Source: SHLQ01 sp964517125 (GTDB lineage Bacteria; Actinomycetota; Acidimicrobiia; Acidimicrobiales; SHLQ01). Taken from it: 64,000 nt of DNA. Below the pieces are notes generated by a model, which was not told the origin of the DNA, made no database searches, and saw only the letters and a program-made list of their open reading frames with translations. Below are positions 11,120 through 20,393 of this stretch, piece after piece (position 1 is the stretch's first letter; each line of letters begins with the position of its first letter). The DNA lies in NCBI GenBank assembly GCA_964517125.1, contig CAZFBD010000009.1, positions 19,884-83,883 on the forward strand, in the 5' to 3' direction. Made by a program: the position numbers and the translations under genes.

Positions 11120-11761
11120 ATGCGCGTTCTCGTCGTTGAAGACTCTGTCCTGTTGCGAGCCGGACTCGGCCGACTCCTCGAGGACGAACAGATGGAGCTC
11201 GTTGCCGCAGCCGACGACGCGGCCTCCTTCCTGCAGGAGTGGGAACGTACCCGGCCCGACATCAGCATCGTCGACGTGCGTATGCCGCCCACCCACACCG
11301 ACGAGGGGATCCGGGCATCGATCGAACTTCGGTCCCGTCATCCCGAGGCCAGGATCCTCGTGCTCTCGCAGTACGTCGAAGAGCAGTACGCGTCCGAACT
11401 TCTCGCCGACGGCAATGGCGGCATCGGATACCTGCTCAAGGAACGCATCGCCGACGTCGGCGAATTCATCGACGCGGTCAATCGGGTGGCCGGAGGCGGC
11501 ACCGCACTGGACCCCGAAGTGGTCAGCCAACTCTTCGCCCGCCGCCGCAATCCCATCGACTCACTGACGCCCCGGGAGTCCGAAGTGCTGTCGCTCATGG
11601 CCCAGGGGTACACGAACTCGGCAGTGGCCGAGCAGCTCACGGTGTCCTCGGGTGCCGTCGAGAAACACACCTCGTCCATCTTCTCCAAGCTGAATCTGGA
11701 ACCGAGCGCCACAGATCATCGGCGGGTGCTCGCCGTTCTGGCCTGGCTCGACCGCGCCTGA
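11120..11761 (+). CDS. NarL/LuxR-family response regulator
   Basis: 213 residues. The receiver domain shows the acidic pair in VVEDS, the phospho-acceptor Asp in SIVDVRMPP near residue 54, and the conserved Lys in YLLKERI near 110. The DNA-binding domain has the LuxR pattern LTPRESEVLSLMAQGYTNSAVAEQL and VEKHTSSIFSKL. It starts at the base after the kinase stop and is certainly its partner. Targets are unknown; the next gene downstream, 39 bases away, is a polysaccharide-region membrane protein and could be among them. Confidence 0.95.
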   Translation: MRVLVVEDSVLLRAGLGRLLEDEQMELVAAADDAASFLQEWERTRPDISIVDVRMPPTHTDEGIRASIELRSRHPEARILVLSQYVEEQYASELLADGNGGIGYLLKERIADVGEFIDAVNRVAGGGTALDPEVVSQLFARRRNPIDSLTPRESEVLSLMAQGYTNSAVAEQLTVSSGAVEKHTSSIFSKLNLEPSATDHRRVLAVLAWLDRA

Positions 11762-11800
11762 CCCCCTCACCCCAGCCGGCTTTGCGCCGATTGGAGGTCC

Positions 11801-13492
11801 ATGGAGGTTCTGGTCGATGCGCGCCCCGATGACACGCACTCATCGACCGTCGCGCCCCTTCGCTGGCATGAGCGTGGAACGATCATCGCCGGCATGCTGC
11901 TTGCCTTCTATCTGGCCGCCTCGCTGCTGCTGGACACCTCCGCACATCTGACCACGGACGTGGGCGGCAAGGTCGCCAGCCTCGAAGCCATGACCACCCG
12001 TGGCGACTGGGACCCCGACATTGGGTACTGGTTCGCCGAAGCTGATCCCGACGGCGTGTTGTTTCCGTTCGGCAAGACTCGACTGACCGAGCAGAACCAG
12101 TGGGTGAACACCACGACCTTCACCATGGTGATGCCCGCCCGCCCGCTCTGGGCCTCCGGTGGCCTGCGTGCCGCTCTTCTCATTCCGATGCTGAGCGCCG
12201 TCGTGGCTGCCGCTGCCGCAGGCGCACTTGAGCGACGGTTCGACCGATCCTCGAACGGCTCATGGTCAATGTGGTGCATCGGCCTTGCGAGCCCAGCAGC
12301 CATCTACGCGTTGGACTTCTGGGAACATGCGCCCGGTTTGGCGGCGATGAGTCTGGGCCTCGTCGCCGTGATCGACGCTCAGCGCCCGGACGGGCGATGG
12401 TGGCACGCAGCCGCCGCCGGACTCGCCTTCGGTTTCGCCGCAACCATGCGACAGGAAGCGCTGGTCTACGGGTTCGTCGCCGGAATTGTCCTCCTGGTCG
12501 GCGTCTACCGACACCGCGGTCTGGTCTCCGCCGCCCTTCGGGGCGCCCTCATGGCTGGCGGAACGGTCGCCATGCTCGCCGCGCATGCACTGGCCGAGCT
12601 CGTGTTGACGGGCGGAACGGTCCGGGCTGCTCGGGCCACGGGCACCATCGCAGCGACCGACTCCAACCTCGACCAGATCAACGCCGGGTTCATCACGACG
12701 TTCTTCCCGATCAACGGCGCCCATCCCTTCTGGTACGGGTTCGCCGCAGCCATGGCGGCCACCCTGGCCTGGCTCACCCATCGCGTGATTGGCAAACAAA
12801 CGCTGGGTCCGGCGATTCGCCTCACCAGCCTCATCTGGGGCACGTGGGCGCTTCTCCTTCTCGTCGGCGGCCCCCGATTCGTGCCCGGAATGGTCCCCAC
12901 CGCTCCCCTGGTGGTCGCCGGTGTCGTCGCGGCCATCCACCGGCGGGCATGGTTGCCATTGGCCCTGGGGCTAGCGCCGCTTCCACTCGTTCTCGCCACC
13001 GCGTTCTCCGACGGTTCGTTTGCCCAATGGGGAGGCCGATACCACCTGCTGACCGGGCTGGTGCTGGTCGTCCTCGGCATCTCCCTGCTCCGGCCACACG
13101 CACCGCGATTCGTTCTTGCCCTTGCGGCAGCTGGCTTCGTCATCACCATGTTCGGCATTGGTTGGAGCATCGAACGAAGCCATCGGGTGGGCGACACCTG
13201 GACCGCGGTGGCGTCACAAAGCGAACCCGGCGATGACGTCGTCGTATGGGAGAACACGCTCAACTCCCGAGAGGCCGGGGCCGAGCTCATCGGACGGCGC
13301 TGGCTGGGTGCTCCCGATGCCACTGCGCAGAAATTGCTGGCCGACCTGCTTCGTTCCGAAGACATCGATTCCTTCATCTGGATCGATGCGCAGGGCGGAC
13401 CGTTGGAAGCGTTCGTCGGCTTCGAGGCCGGAGCCGAACTGGGTGAGCTCGAGTTCTTCTCGTTGCGGATGACCCGCTTCCACCGGAACTGA
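11801..13492 (+). CDS. Polytopic membrane protein, GT-C glycosyltransferase-like
   Basis: 563 residues from an ATG with GGAGG seven bases ahead. After a charged N-terminus there are about ten hydrophobic segments. A large first extracytoplasmic loop carries acidic residues (GDWDPDIGYWFAEADPDG near residues 67-85), which is the layout of lipid-linked-sugar-dependent GT-C enzymes. The last about 100 residues form a soluble domain with WENTLNSREAGAELI and IDSFIWIDAQ, as in related uncharacterised actinobacterial proteins. The context of sugar transferase and glycosyltransferases supports a role in envelope polysaccharide assembly, but the reaction is not established. Confidence 0.65.
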   Translation: MEVLVDARPDDTHSSTVAPLRWHERGTIIAGMLLAFYLAASLLLDTSAHLTTDVGGKVASLEAMTTRGDWDPDIGYWFAEADPDGVLFPFGKTRLTEQNQWVNTTTFTMVMPARPLWASGGLRAALLIPMLSAVVAAAAAGALERRFDRSSNGSWSMWCIGLASPAAIYALDFWEHAPGLAAMSLGLVAVIDAQRPDGRWWHAAAAGLAFGFAATMRQEALVYGFVAGIVLLVGVYRHRGLVSAALRGALMAGGTVAMLAAHALAELVLTGGTVRAARATGTIAATDSNLDQINAGFITTFFPINGAHPFWYGFAAAMAATLAWLTHRVIGKQTLGPAIRLTSLIWGTWALLLLVGGPRFVPGMVPTAPLVVAGVVAAIHRRAWLPLALGLAPLPLVLATAFSDGSFAQWGGRYHLLTGLVLVVLGISLLRPHAPRFVLALAAAGFVITMFGIGWSIERSHRVGDTWTAVASQSEPGDDVVVWENTLNSREAGAELIGRRWLGAPDATAQKLLADLLRSEDIDSFIWIDAQGGPLEAFVGFEAGAELGELEFFSLRMTRFHRN

Positions 13493-13512
13493 TCCGACAG
13501 GTCGGGTTCCCG

Positions 13513-14850
13513 TCAGCGGCCGAGGCCACCGACCACTTCACGGAACGTGCGTCCCACGATTCGGACATCGAAGCCGAAACCCTGCCGGCGCAGGTAGTAG
13601 AAGTCGTACTGCAACTTCTCGAGCGCGTCGCCGTCGGTGTTTGCGTAGCCGAGCTTCACCTGCGCCCATCCCGTCAGACCCGGCCGAACCAAGTGGCGAG
13701 CGTCGTAGAACGGGATCTTCGAGCGAAGTTCGTCGACGTACTGCGGCTGCTCGGGGCGGGGCCCAACGATCGACAGCTCACCGCGAACCACACTCCACAT
13801 CTGCGGCAGTTCGTCGATGTGTGTCCTTCGTAGGAAGTCTCCGAACGCCGTGATTCGCTCGTCATCGGGGCAGGTCCAGCTGCTGTTGTCCGTGCCCGGC
13901 GTCATGGTCCGGAACTTTGCGAGCCGGAAGGTCTCGCCGTTCTTGCCAACCCGCACCTGCCGGAAGAACAGCGGTCCGCGGTTCGCAACGAGGTTGCCCA
14001 CGACAATGGCCGGAATCACGAGTGCGAAGATCACTGAACCCACGAGCCCGATGGCGATGTCGAAGAGCCGCTTGATCCGCACGTACCGCATTCGATGCAG
14101 CTCGCCAATGTCGAAGAGCATGGAGACCTGCGCAAGTTCCGAGATTGGGAGTTTGCCCAACCACCCTTCGTAGAAGAGGGCGAGCGTCCGAATTCGCATG
14201 CCCGACGAGTGCAGCGTCGTCGCTTGCGCCACGATCGATGGGTCGTCTTGGGCCGTGCGATCCAGCACCAGCACCGTCGGTTGCACCCGGGTGGCCACCT
14301 CCACAAGCGGGCACCCACCGGTGTCGGTCTCGCGGGCTTCACCAACCGCCATCACACCGGCGATCGACGCGGTGATCTCGGCACGGTCATCGAGGTCACG
14401 AATGAGCGCAGCCACATCGTCGGGCTGACCGCTCACGAGCAGGACCGATTCGCGGGCCGCCGACCACTTGCGCGAGTCCGTCGACAGGTTCCAGGAGATC
14501 AGGGCCCACAGCGGAAACACGCCGATGAAGAGCGCAATCGACGAACGGGGAAGGAGCACGTCGGCCAGAGCCAGCTGGGCCATGGAGACGACCGACAGAC
14601 TTGCGATGATGGCGGCGAAACTGCGACCGATCGTCGCCAGCCTGGACTCGGGCATCTCGGGCAGACCCACGCTGTGCGAAGCCGCAATCAGCAGTCCTGC
14701 CCACGCCACCCACCAGCCAACACCCGGTACGTCCGCGGCGAAATCGGCATACCGCGCCGGGCCAACCACCTGCACGTAGAACTCTCGAGACGCAAACACG
14801 GCCGCGACGGTGCCTGCCCAGAGAATCCAGTGCAGGCGGCGAAGAGACAT
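13513..14850 (-). CDS. Undecaprenyl-phosphate sugar phosphotransferase (WbaP/WcaJ type)
   Basis: 445 residues from the ATG at 14850 (MSLRRLHWIL); the frame is open further upstream, but that part overlaps the divergent gene. Four or five membrane segments precede a cytosolic domain, then one more hydrophobic segment (AIGLVGSVIFALVIPAIVV) and the bacterial sugar-transferase domain with KRLFDIA, FRQVRVGKNGETF, KFRTM, RRTHIDELPQ, GPRPEQP and RPGLTGWAQV. The family transfers a hexose-1-phosphate to undecaprenyl phosphate, the first step of exopolysaccharide or O-antigen synthesis. It is divergent from the glycosyltransferase at 14882, 31 bases away. Confidence 0.95.
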   Translation of the reverse strand: MSLRRLHWILWAGTVAAVFASREFYVQVVGPARYADFAADVPGVGWWVAWAGLLIAASHSVGLPEMPESRLATIGRSFAAIIASLSVVSMAQLALADVLLPRSSIALFIGVFPLWALISWNLSTDSRKWSAARESVLLVSGQPDDVAALIRDLDDRAEITASIAGVMAVGEARETDTGGCPLVEVATRVQPTVLVLDRTAQDDPSIVAQATTLHSSGMRIRTLALFYEGWLGKLPISELAQVSMLFDIGELHRMRYVRIKRLFDIAIGLVGSVIFALVIPAIVVGNLVANRGPLFFRQVRVGKNGETFRLAKFRTMTPGTDNSSWTCPDDERITAFGDFLRRTHIDELPQMWSVVRGELSIVGPRPEQPQYVDELRSKIPFYDARHLVRPGLTGWAQVKLGYANTDGDALEKLQYDFYYLRRQGFGFDVRIVGRTFREVVGGLGR

Positions 14851-14881
14851 TGCTGTCCTTTTCGGTTGTGTTGGGGCCAAC

Positions 14882-16099
14882 GTGAGCGAGACCGCGCCCT
14901 CATCGCCCCCGCCCGAACGCCGATGGAATGGGGTGAAGGCCGTGATCATCCAGAACCCCCGAGACACGGGTGGACCCCAGCAACGTCGCGACACCTGGCG
15001 ACGACTGCTCGAGGCCTCTGGGTACGACGTCACGATGCTTCGACCACCCATGGACCTGGCTCGGCCGTGGCGCTCGGTTCCACAGGCGCTCGACGTGGTC
15101 CGCGGCCACGCGGTACCGGAAGCCATGGTGTGGCAACCGACGACCCTCATGCGTTCCCTCGACGAGCTCGCGCCCGACCTTGTCGTCACGCAGACCATCC
15201 GTATGTGGAACCCCGTCCTCACAACCCTCGAGTGCCCGGTACTCGTCGACTACGTCGACCAGCTCAGCGTCAGCTACGAGCAGCGAGCCGGGTGGGCATC
15301 CGGCTGGCAACGACATGCGTACCGAATCCTCGGTCGGTTTCATGCACGAGCCGAAGCCAGACTCCGGAGCACCGACGTCATCGGCATCACGGCCGGACGA
15401 CGGGACGCCGAGCAGCTCGACGCCACATGGGTTCCGATCGTGGCGCCCGAGGGAAGCACGCCAACCGTCGACGAATCGAGTCGTCCTCACGATGTCGTCT
15501 TCTTCGGCTCGCTGAACTATCCGCCGAACATCGAAGCGATCGAATGGCTCGCTGCAGCCCCCGGAGCCGACACGCTTCGGGTACTGGTTGCAGGACGGTC
15601 AGGAGGACCTCGGATTCCCGAGATCTGTGCCCAGCTCGGATGGACCTACCGCCCCGACTTCGAATCCGTCGAATGGCTTGCTCAGCAGGCCCGCGTGGCT
15701 GCCGTTCCTCTGGTCAGTGCTGCTGGCATGCAGATCAAGATGCTCGAGGCAGCGGCTCATGGGCTGCCACAAGTGGGCACCTCCATGGCCCTCCAGGGAT
15801 TCGACCTCGAGTTTCCCATCGAGGTCGAAGACGACCCAGCCACATTTGTCGATCTGCTGCGTGCTCTGTCGGAAGACCCCCAGCGCGCCCACACGCTCGC
15901 AACTGCGGCGCAGTCCCACGTGCAGCAGCACTATTCGGTTTCCGCCTGCGGTGAACGGCTCCGCCGCGTGCTTGCTGCGAATCAGCCCAGCGAGAACGAC
16001 GGGTCAACGTGGTGGTCGAGCGCTGGTGCGCCAAGCAGTGAGAGCAACGCCGGGGCCACTTCCAACACGTCTACCGGTTCGCTCGGAAGAGCTGCCTGA
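14882..16099 (+). CDS. Glycosyltransferase (group 1-like)
   Basis: 405 residues from the GTG at 14882 (MSETAPSS); a GTG at 14933 (start VKAVIIQNP) is the alternative. The pattern is that of a two-Rossmann GT-B enzyme: an N-terminal VIIQNPRDTGGPQQRRD, a middle DVVFFGSLNYPPNIEAIEWL, and a C-terminal VPLVSAAGMQIKMLEAAAHGLPQVGTS nucleotide-sugar-binding motif near residues 275-300, followed by VEDDPATFVDLL. It should add a sugar during surface-polysaccharide assembly. The last about 40 residues are low in complexity (Ser/Gly/Ala) and lie antisense to the end of the AlkP-like gene, with a 118-base tail-to-tail overlap. Confidence 0.88.
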   Translation: MSETAPSSPPPERRWNGVKAVIIQNPRDTGGPQQRRDTWRRLLEASGYDVTMLRPPMDLARPWRSVPQALDVVRGHAVPEAMVWQPTTLMRSLDELAPDLVVTQTIRMWNPVLTTLECPVLVDYVDQLSVSYEQRAGWASGWQRHAYRILGRFHARAEARLRSTDVIGITAGRRDAEQLDATWVPIVAPEGSTPTVDESSRPHDVVFFGSLNYPPNIEAIEWLAAAPGADTLRVLVAGRSGGPRIPEICAQLGWTYRPDFESVEWLAQQARVAAVPLVSAAGMQIKMLEAAAHGLPQVGTSMALQGFDLEFPIEVEDDPATFVDLLRALSEDPQRAHTLATAAQSHVQQHYSVSACGERLRRVLAANQPSENDGSTWWSSAGAPSSESNAGATSNTSTGSLGRAA

Positions 16100-17433
16100 G
16101 GCGAATTCGCCACGAGCAGCGTGCCGATGGGGTGGTGGACACCCGACTTGTGTTCCGTGACCGCAACCCAGCGCAGGCCTGCCTCGCTGACGCGAACCTG
16201 CTGTCCATCGATGTCGATGAGATCGGTGGCGTCGTCGAGGTGATAAGTGATCGTCACGGCCGTGCGTGAACGATCGACCTGCAGCCGGGAGCCGGCAACG
16301 GGAAGTTCGGACAGCCGCTGTTGCTCGCTGGCGGCGCGTTCCTCGTCATCGAAGTCGAACGTCAGATGCGGCACCATCGAGGCCTTCAGCTCCACGCTCT
16401 CGGCAACGCCGAGGGCCGAAGCGAACGTACGTGGATCGTCGACCACCAGCGTCCGGTCGCCACCCTGGTCCACTTCGCCGCCACCGGTCTGCCCCATGGA
16501 CGACACCAGGACGAGCGAACGATCGTGTGTCTGGCACCAGCGCAACACTCGGCCAAGAAAGCCGTCGAGCGCATCCATCGCAGCCGGGATTTCGGCCTCG
16601 TGGCGGGCCACCCATTCCGGACCGTTCGGCGTGACGTCCCAGTCGTCGGGAAACGTGGCCGGCCAATAGCGGTGCATCGACGCCGCCACGTGATTGGTGA
16701 AGAAGACCGCAAGGTCCGGGCGAGAAGCGTCCAGTTGTGCTTCGAACGCATCGGCAAGGAGAAGGAACTGCGCGGTTCGCAGCCGCTCCTTCGATGCCCG
16801 TCCCGCGGCCACCCGGCCGGCAAGCATGCCGAGCTCGACAAGGGTTCGGACGCGGATACCACTCCCTCGCAGGGCACGGAGTCCGTCCATGTAGTCGGCG
16901 ACCGGAGCCGCCGAGTCGACGGCTCGTCCGTTCTGTCGGGTCATCCGAAGGTTGAAGCGGTGCAGCGGCCCGAGGGTGGTGGGGAGCACGTTCGGGTCGT
17001 CGCCGAACACGTCGGGTACCGCAAACACGGCTCCGGGAAGGTCCGCAGTCGTGTCGTTCAGCGGCGACGAATGCAGGGTTCCGAAAACCCCGACCCGACG
17101 TGTCTTCGCAATCGCCTGCCAGTACAGCGGCAGGTCGGCCGGCTTCGGGTCGCCGTACCAGTACACACCGTGTTTGTCGTGGGGAACACCCATGGCGAGT
17201 GTTGCCCAGCTCTGCGATGGGTAGAGCCCACGCTCGGGCTCCTCGTTGAGCACCGTCTCCGCCAACACGCTGGTCCGAAGAAGCTCAGCCACCGCGGAGT
17301 TCGGAGTGCGTTCGGCGTACCAACGCAGCAGACGCGGTGGTATCTCATTGATCTCGATCACGACGGCGCGGCGCATGTCGGAATGATCGGCACAGGTGCC
17401 GTCTGCGTTGAGGGTTGGGCGCATCGGACTCAT
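15982..17433 (-). CDS. Alkaline-phosphatase-superfamily-like protein
   Basis: 483 residues from the ATG at 17433, or 464 from the ATG at 17376 where similarity to the fold seems to start (RRAVVIEINEIPP). The segment GLYPSQSWATLAMGVPHDKHGVYWYGD near residues 69-95 has the shape of the nucleophile region of type I phosphodiesterase/nucleotide pyrophosphatases (PSxTxxATGxxPxxHG), with Ser-Trp-Ala-Thr here. Later acidic and His residues (FFTNHVAASMHRYW, SSMGQTGGG) fit metal ligands. Such proteins sit in polysaccharide loci of actinobacteria, with unknown substrate. The 3' end overlaps the convergent glycosyltransferase by 118 bases. Confidence 0.65.
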   Translation of the reverse strand: MSPMRPTLNADGTCADHSDMRRAVVIEINEIPPRLLRWYAERTPNSAVAELLRTSVLAETVLNEEPERGLYPSQSWATLAMGVPHDKHGVYWYGDPKPADLPLYWQAIAKTRRVGVFGTLHSSPLNDTTADLPGAVFAVPDVFGDDPNVLPTTLGPLHRFNLRMTRQNGRAVDSAAPVADYMDGLRALRGSGIRVRTLVELGMLAGRVAAGRASKERLRTAQFLLLADAFEAQLDASRPDLAVFFTNHVAASMHRYWPATFPDDWDVTPNGPEWVARHEAEIPAAMDALDGFLGRVLRWCQTHDRSLVLVSSMGQTGGGEVDQGGDRTLVVDDPRTFASALGVAESVELKASMVPHLTFDFDDEERAASEQQRLSELPVAGSRLQVDRSRTAVTITYHLDDATDLIDIDGQQVRVSEAGLRWVAVTEHKSGVHHPIGTLLVANSPQAALPSEPVDVLEVAPALLSLLGAPALDHHVDPSFSLG

Positions 17434-17463
17434 CGTTCACCCGCCACTGCCGATTTCATCGAT

Positions 17464-18267
17464 ATGGATGCCACGGTGCTCTACGTCGCCTTTGCGACGC
17501 CCACGATTGACATGTCGTGGATTCCGTCCGGCACTCCCGTGATCGTCGTGCACAACGATTCGGTGCTCGATCCAAGCCAACTCACCCACGAGCCCGTCAC
17601 CCATCTCCACCCGGGCGAGAACCTGGGATTCGGCGGCGGCGTCAACCACGCTCTGGCGCACGTGACGACCGAGCGAGTCGTGCTCTGCAACCCCGATGCC
17701 GACCTGCTGCCGGAGCACTGGCATGCCCTCACCGGAGCACCCCATCAGGTTGTCACCATTCCACTCGTCGACGATGCGGGACGCTCAACCAGTGTGATCA
17801 GCCCGTACTGGACTCCAATCTCTCTGCTGATCACTGCGTTCCGGCTCGGCAGTCGCTTCGCTCCGTTGGGCAGCCGGCGCCGGCGCGCCTTGAGCCGTCT
17901 CAGCGGGTCGTGGGAGCGGAAGCAACGTGATGCGCTCGGCTCCGAACCGGGCGAATGGCCTCTTCAGGACCGCTGGGTCAGCGGTGCGGTGTTCTCCATC
18001 GACACCGAACGGCTGCGGTCGGTGAACGGCTTCGACGATTCGTACTTCCTGTACTTCGAAGACACCGATCTCTGTCAGCGTCTCGCTTCCAGGTATCCGG
18101 ACATGCGGGCACAGCAGCGCGGTGGGTCAGCCGGCCGGCACGCCGTGGGCGGCAGCGCCGAGGGCACGTCGGGAGTCGTCGAACGAATTCGTCGAGAGTC
18201 GGCTGGAACGTACGCCCAGCGGCAACCCGGGTGGGCCTGGAAGCCCGTGCAAACGCTACTCCGCTGA
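17464..18267 (+). CDS. Glycosyltransferase family 2 (rhamnosyltransferase-like)
   Basis: 267 residues from the ATG at 17464; the frame extends far upstream without support. Family traits: VIVVHNDS, ENLGFGGGVNHALA near residues 51-64, the LCNPDADL acidic motif near 75-82, and WVSGAVFSIDTERLRSVNGFDDSYFLYFEDTDLCQRL near 172-208. These are the usual donor, metal and acceptor-base elements of short GT2 enzymes that add deoxyhexoses. It lies divergent from the AlkP-like gene and its stop is four bases from that of the convergent decarboxylase. The C-terminal 55 residues fit the family poorly (Gly/Arg-rich), so a small disruption there cannot be excluded. Confidence 0.85.
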   Translation: MDATVLYVAFATPTIDMSWIPSGTPVIVVHNDSVLDPSQLTHEPVTHLHPGENLGFGGGVNHALAHVTTERVVLCNPDADLLPEHWHALTGAPHQVVTIPLVDDAGRSTSVISPYWTPISLLITAFRLGSRFAPLGSRRRRALSRLSGSWERKQRDALGSEPGEWPLQDRWVSGAVFSIDTERLRSVNGFDDSYFLYFEDTDLCQRLASRYPDMRAQQRGGSAGRHAVGGSAEGTSGVVERIRRESAGTYAQRQPGWAWKPVQTLLR

Positions 18268-18271
18268 TGAT

Positions 18272-19675
18272 TCAGGCCAGCGAGTCCAGCCGGTCGTAGA
18301 TGGCGTCCACATGTCGTTGCTCGGTACGCACCGAGCCGATCGCAATGCGAAGAACGGTTTGGTCGGTCAACTTCGTGTGGGTCAGATAGGCGTCGCCGTC
18401 GGCATTGATGGTGTCTCGGACACGTTCATTGTCGGCGTCGCCACCCACGTGGCGGAAGGTCACCAGGGACAGCGGCGTCGGAGCAACCAGTTCGTAGCTG
18501 GGGTGCGCGTCGATTCGCAAGGCCAACGCCTGCGCCATCTCCACATGGTTCCGAATGAACGACGCAAGGCCGTCGGCGCCGTGGGTTCGGATCACGAACC
18601 AGAGCTTCAACGCACGGAACCGGCGACCAAGTGGAATCTGCCAGTCCCGATAGTCGATCACCGATCCTTCGTCCGAGGCCGAGTTGCGCAGGTACTCGGG
18701 CACGATGCTGAGCGCCGAGATCATGGGGCCGCGGTCGGCGACATAGAACATGGAGCAGTCAAAGTTCGTCAGCAGCCACTTGTGCGGGTTGAAGCAGTAG
18801 CTGTCCACCCTGGAGAGGCCATCGTTCACGAACCGGTATTCGGGTGCCACCGCGGCAGATCCGGCAAACGCGCCATCGACGTGCAGCCAGGCGCCGAACT
18901 CCTTGCACACGTCGGCGATCGCATCGACCGGGTCGAGGGCGGTGGAGCTCGTGGTGCCGGTGGTCGCCTGCACGAAGAATGGCCGACGATCCTCGATGAT
19001 GTCCTGCAGAATCGCTTCGCGGAGCTTCACCGGGTCCATCGCATGGTCGGCGTCGGACGGGATCTTGCGCAGCTGTTCGGGAAACAGACCAGCGATGCGG
19101 ATGCCCTTTTCGACCGACGAGTGCGCGTGCTCGGAGGTGTAGGCAACCAGCTGGTCCATGCGCCACTGGCCGGCGACCCGCTCGCGGGCAGAGAGGATTG
19201 CCACCAGGGCCGCACTCGACGCCGAGTCCTGAATGGTTCCGCCGCCGGGGCCGGATGACCGGAACCGGTCGGGAAGGCCACAGAGGTCCACCATCCAGTC
19301 CATCACGTGGGTCTCGAGCTCGGTGCAGGCTGGCGATGTCGCCCACAGCATCCCCTGTACTCCCAGGCCGGCGGACATGAGCTCGCCCAGGACCGATGCG
19401 GGCGAGGCATTTGCCGGAAAGTACGCAAAGAAGTTCGGCGATTGCCAGTGGGTGATGCCGGGCATGATGAGCGAGTCGACGTCGGCCATGATGTCGGACC
19501 ACGATTCGGGCTCTGTCGGCGGTGCGCTGGGCAGAGCGGCCCGAAGGTCCCCGGGCGCCGACTGGCTGAGCACCGGGTAGTCCTCGACGTTCTCCCAATA
19601 GTCGGCGATCCAATCGATCAGATCGTGACCCGCCTGGCGGAATTCGTCGGTGCTCATCGGTGGGTCGTACGTCAT
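18272..19675 (-). CDS. PLP-dependent amino acid decarboxylase (group II, aromatic/DOPA type)
   Basis: 467 residues from the ATG at 19675 (MTYDPPMSTDEF). The family pattern is complete: ITHWQSPNFFAYFPAN near residues 73-88, GLGVQGMLWATSPACTELE, VQATTGTTSSTALDPVDAI, WLHVDGAFAGSA with the PLP Asp, and the Schiff-base lysine in FNPHKWLLTNFDCS near residues 290-303. Group II decarboxylases turn aromatic amino acids into amines; the exact substrate is not readable. It is the last gene of the minus-strand run with the Nudix gene, which ends 22 bases upstream. Confidence 0.93.
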   Translation of the reverse strand: MTYDPPMSTDEFRQAGHDLIDWIADYWENVEDYPVLSQSAPGDLRAALPSAPPTEPESWSDIMADVDSLIMPGITHWQSPNFFAYFPANASPASVLGELMSAGLGVQGMLWATSPACTELETHVMDWMVDLCGLPDRFRSSGPGGGTIQDSASSAALVAILSARERVAGQWRMDQLVAYTSEHAHSSVEKGIRIAGLFPEQLRKIPSDADHAMDPVKLREAILQDIIEDRRPFFVQATTGTTSSTALDPVDAIADVCKEFGAWLHVDGAFAGSAAVAPEYRFVNDGLSRVDSYCFNPHKWLLTNFDCSMFYVADRGPMISALSIVPEYLRNSASDEGSVIDYRDWQIPLGRRFRALKLWFVIRTHGADGLASFIRNHVEMAQALALRIDAHPSYELVAPTPLSLVTFRHVGGDADNERVRDTINADGDAYLTHTKLTDQTVLRIAIGSVRTEQRHVDAIYDRLDSLA

Positions 19676-19697
19676 GTTCGTGATCCTACAAGCGCGG

Positions 19698-20393
19698 CTA
19701 CTTCGGCCCCGAACGATGTTCGGTGACGATCTCCAGGAGTCGATGCACCATGAGCGCGGTTGCGCCCCAGATGGTCTCATCGACCAGATCGAAGAAATGA
19801 ATCTCGCGTTCCTGACCTTCGAATGACCAGAGCTCGCCCCGATACACGCCGGGGCTCATGAGCTCCTCGAGCGGAACGTGGAGAATCCGGTCCACCTCGT
19901 CCGGCGAAGGGACCAGCTCGGGGAGGGTGTCCAGGGCCGCCACGAAGGGGGTCACCAATGAGAAGCTGGCGCCGGTGACGAAGCTGTCGAGCTTCCCCAG
20001 CTTTCGGGGAACGTCGGCCGGCATGGCGACCTCTTCGAAGGCTTCGCGAACCGCTGCATGCCAGTCGGAAGCGTCCTCATCGTCGATGCCGCCGCCGGGG
20101 AAGGCGATCTCGCCAGCGTGCTTGCGCATGTGTTGCGGCCTGCGGGTGAGGATGGTCGTGACGCCGTCGGGGCCGTCGTACAACGGAATCATCACTGCAC
20201 TCCGGCGACCCGGCTTCGCTGGCCGTTCGACCGGCGGTCCGCGGACGATTTCGACCGGCGAGTAGCCGTCGAGCGCCGACGCAACGTCGGCCACGGAATA
20301 GGTGCGGGCTGCCGGTATGCCCCAGGGCGGCGGTTCGCCCGGCCGGCTGGCCTCTGGGGTGGGGATCTGTTGTCGACCACCCCGCCGAGTCAC
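19698..20393 (-). CDS. Nudix hydrolase (CoA pyrophosphatase-like)
   Basis: 231 residues. The Nudix box is visible near residues 95-118 as GGGIDDEDASDWHAAVREAFEEV, with the REAFEEV metal-binding core, and is preceded by RRPQHMRKHAGEIAFPGG, which resembles the NuCoA motif of enzymes that cleave coenzyme A or related diphosphates (CoA-type subfamily). The first 40 residues are Pro-rich and probably disordered. The gene overlaps the upstream 90-residue gene by four bases, indicating translational coupling, and the decarboxylase follows. Confidence 0.9.
   Translation of the reverse strand: MTRRGGRQQIPTPEASRPGEPPPWGIPAARTYSVADVASALDGYSPVEIVRGPPVERPAKPGRRSAVMIPLYDGPDGVTTILTRRPQHMRKHAGEIAFPGGGIDDEDASDWHAAVREAFEEVAMPADVPRKLGKLDSFVTGASFSLVTPFVAALDTLPELVPSPDEVDRILHVPLEELMSPGVYRGELWSFEGQEREIHFFDLVDETIWGATALMVHRLLEIVTEHRSGPK

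Noticed and set aside
15599..15931. Minus-strand open frame inside the glycosyltransferase gene
   Set aside because: No coding signature and no operon logic; the plus-strand GT-B motifs are clear.
16321..17463. Long plus-strand open frame before the GT2 gene
   Set aside because: It is antisense to the AlkP-like gene; GT2 similarity begins only at the ATG 17464.
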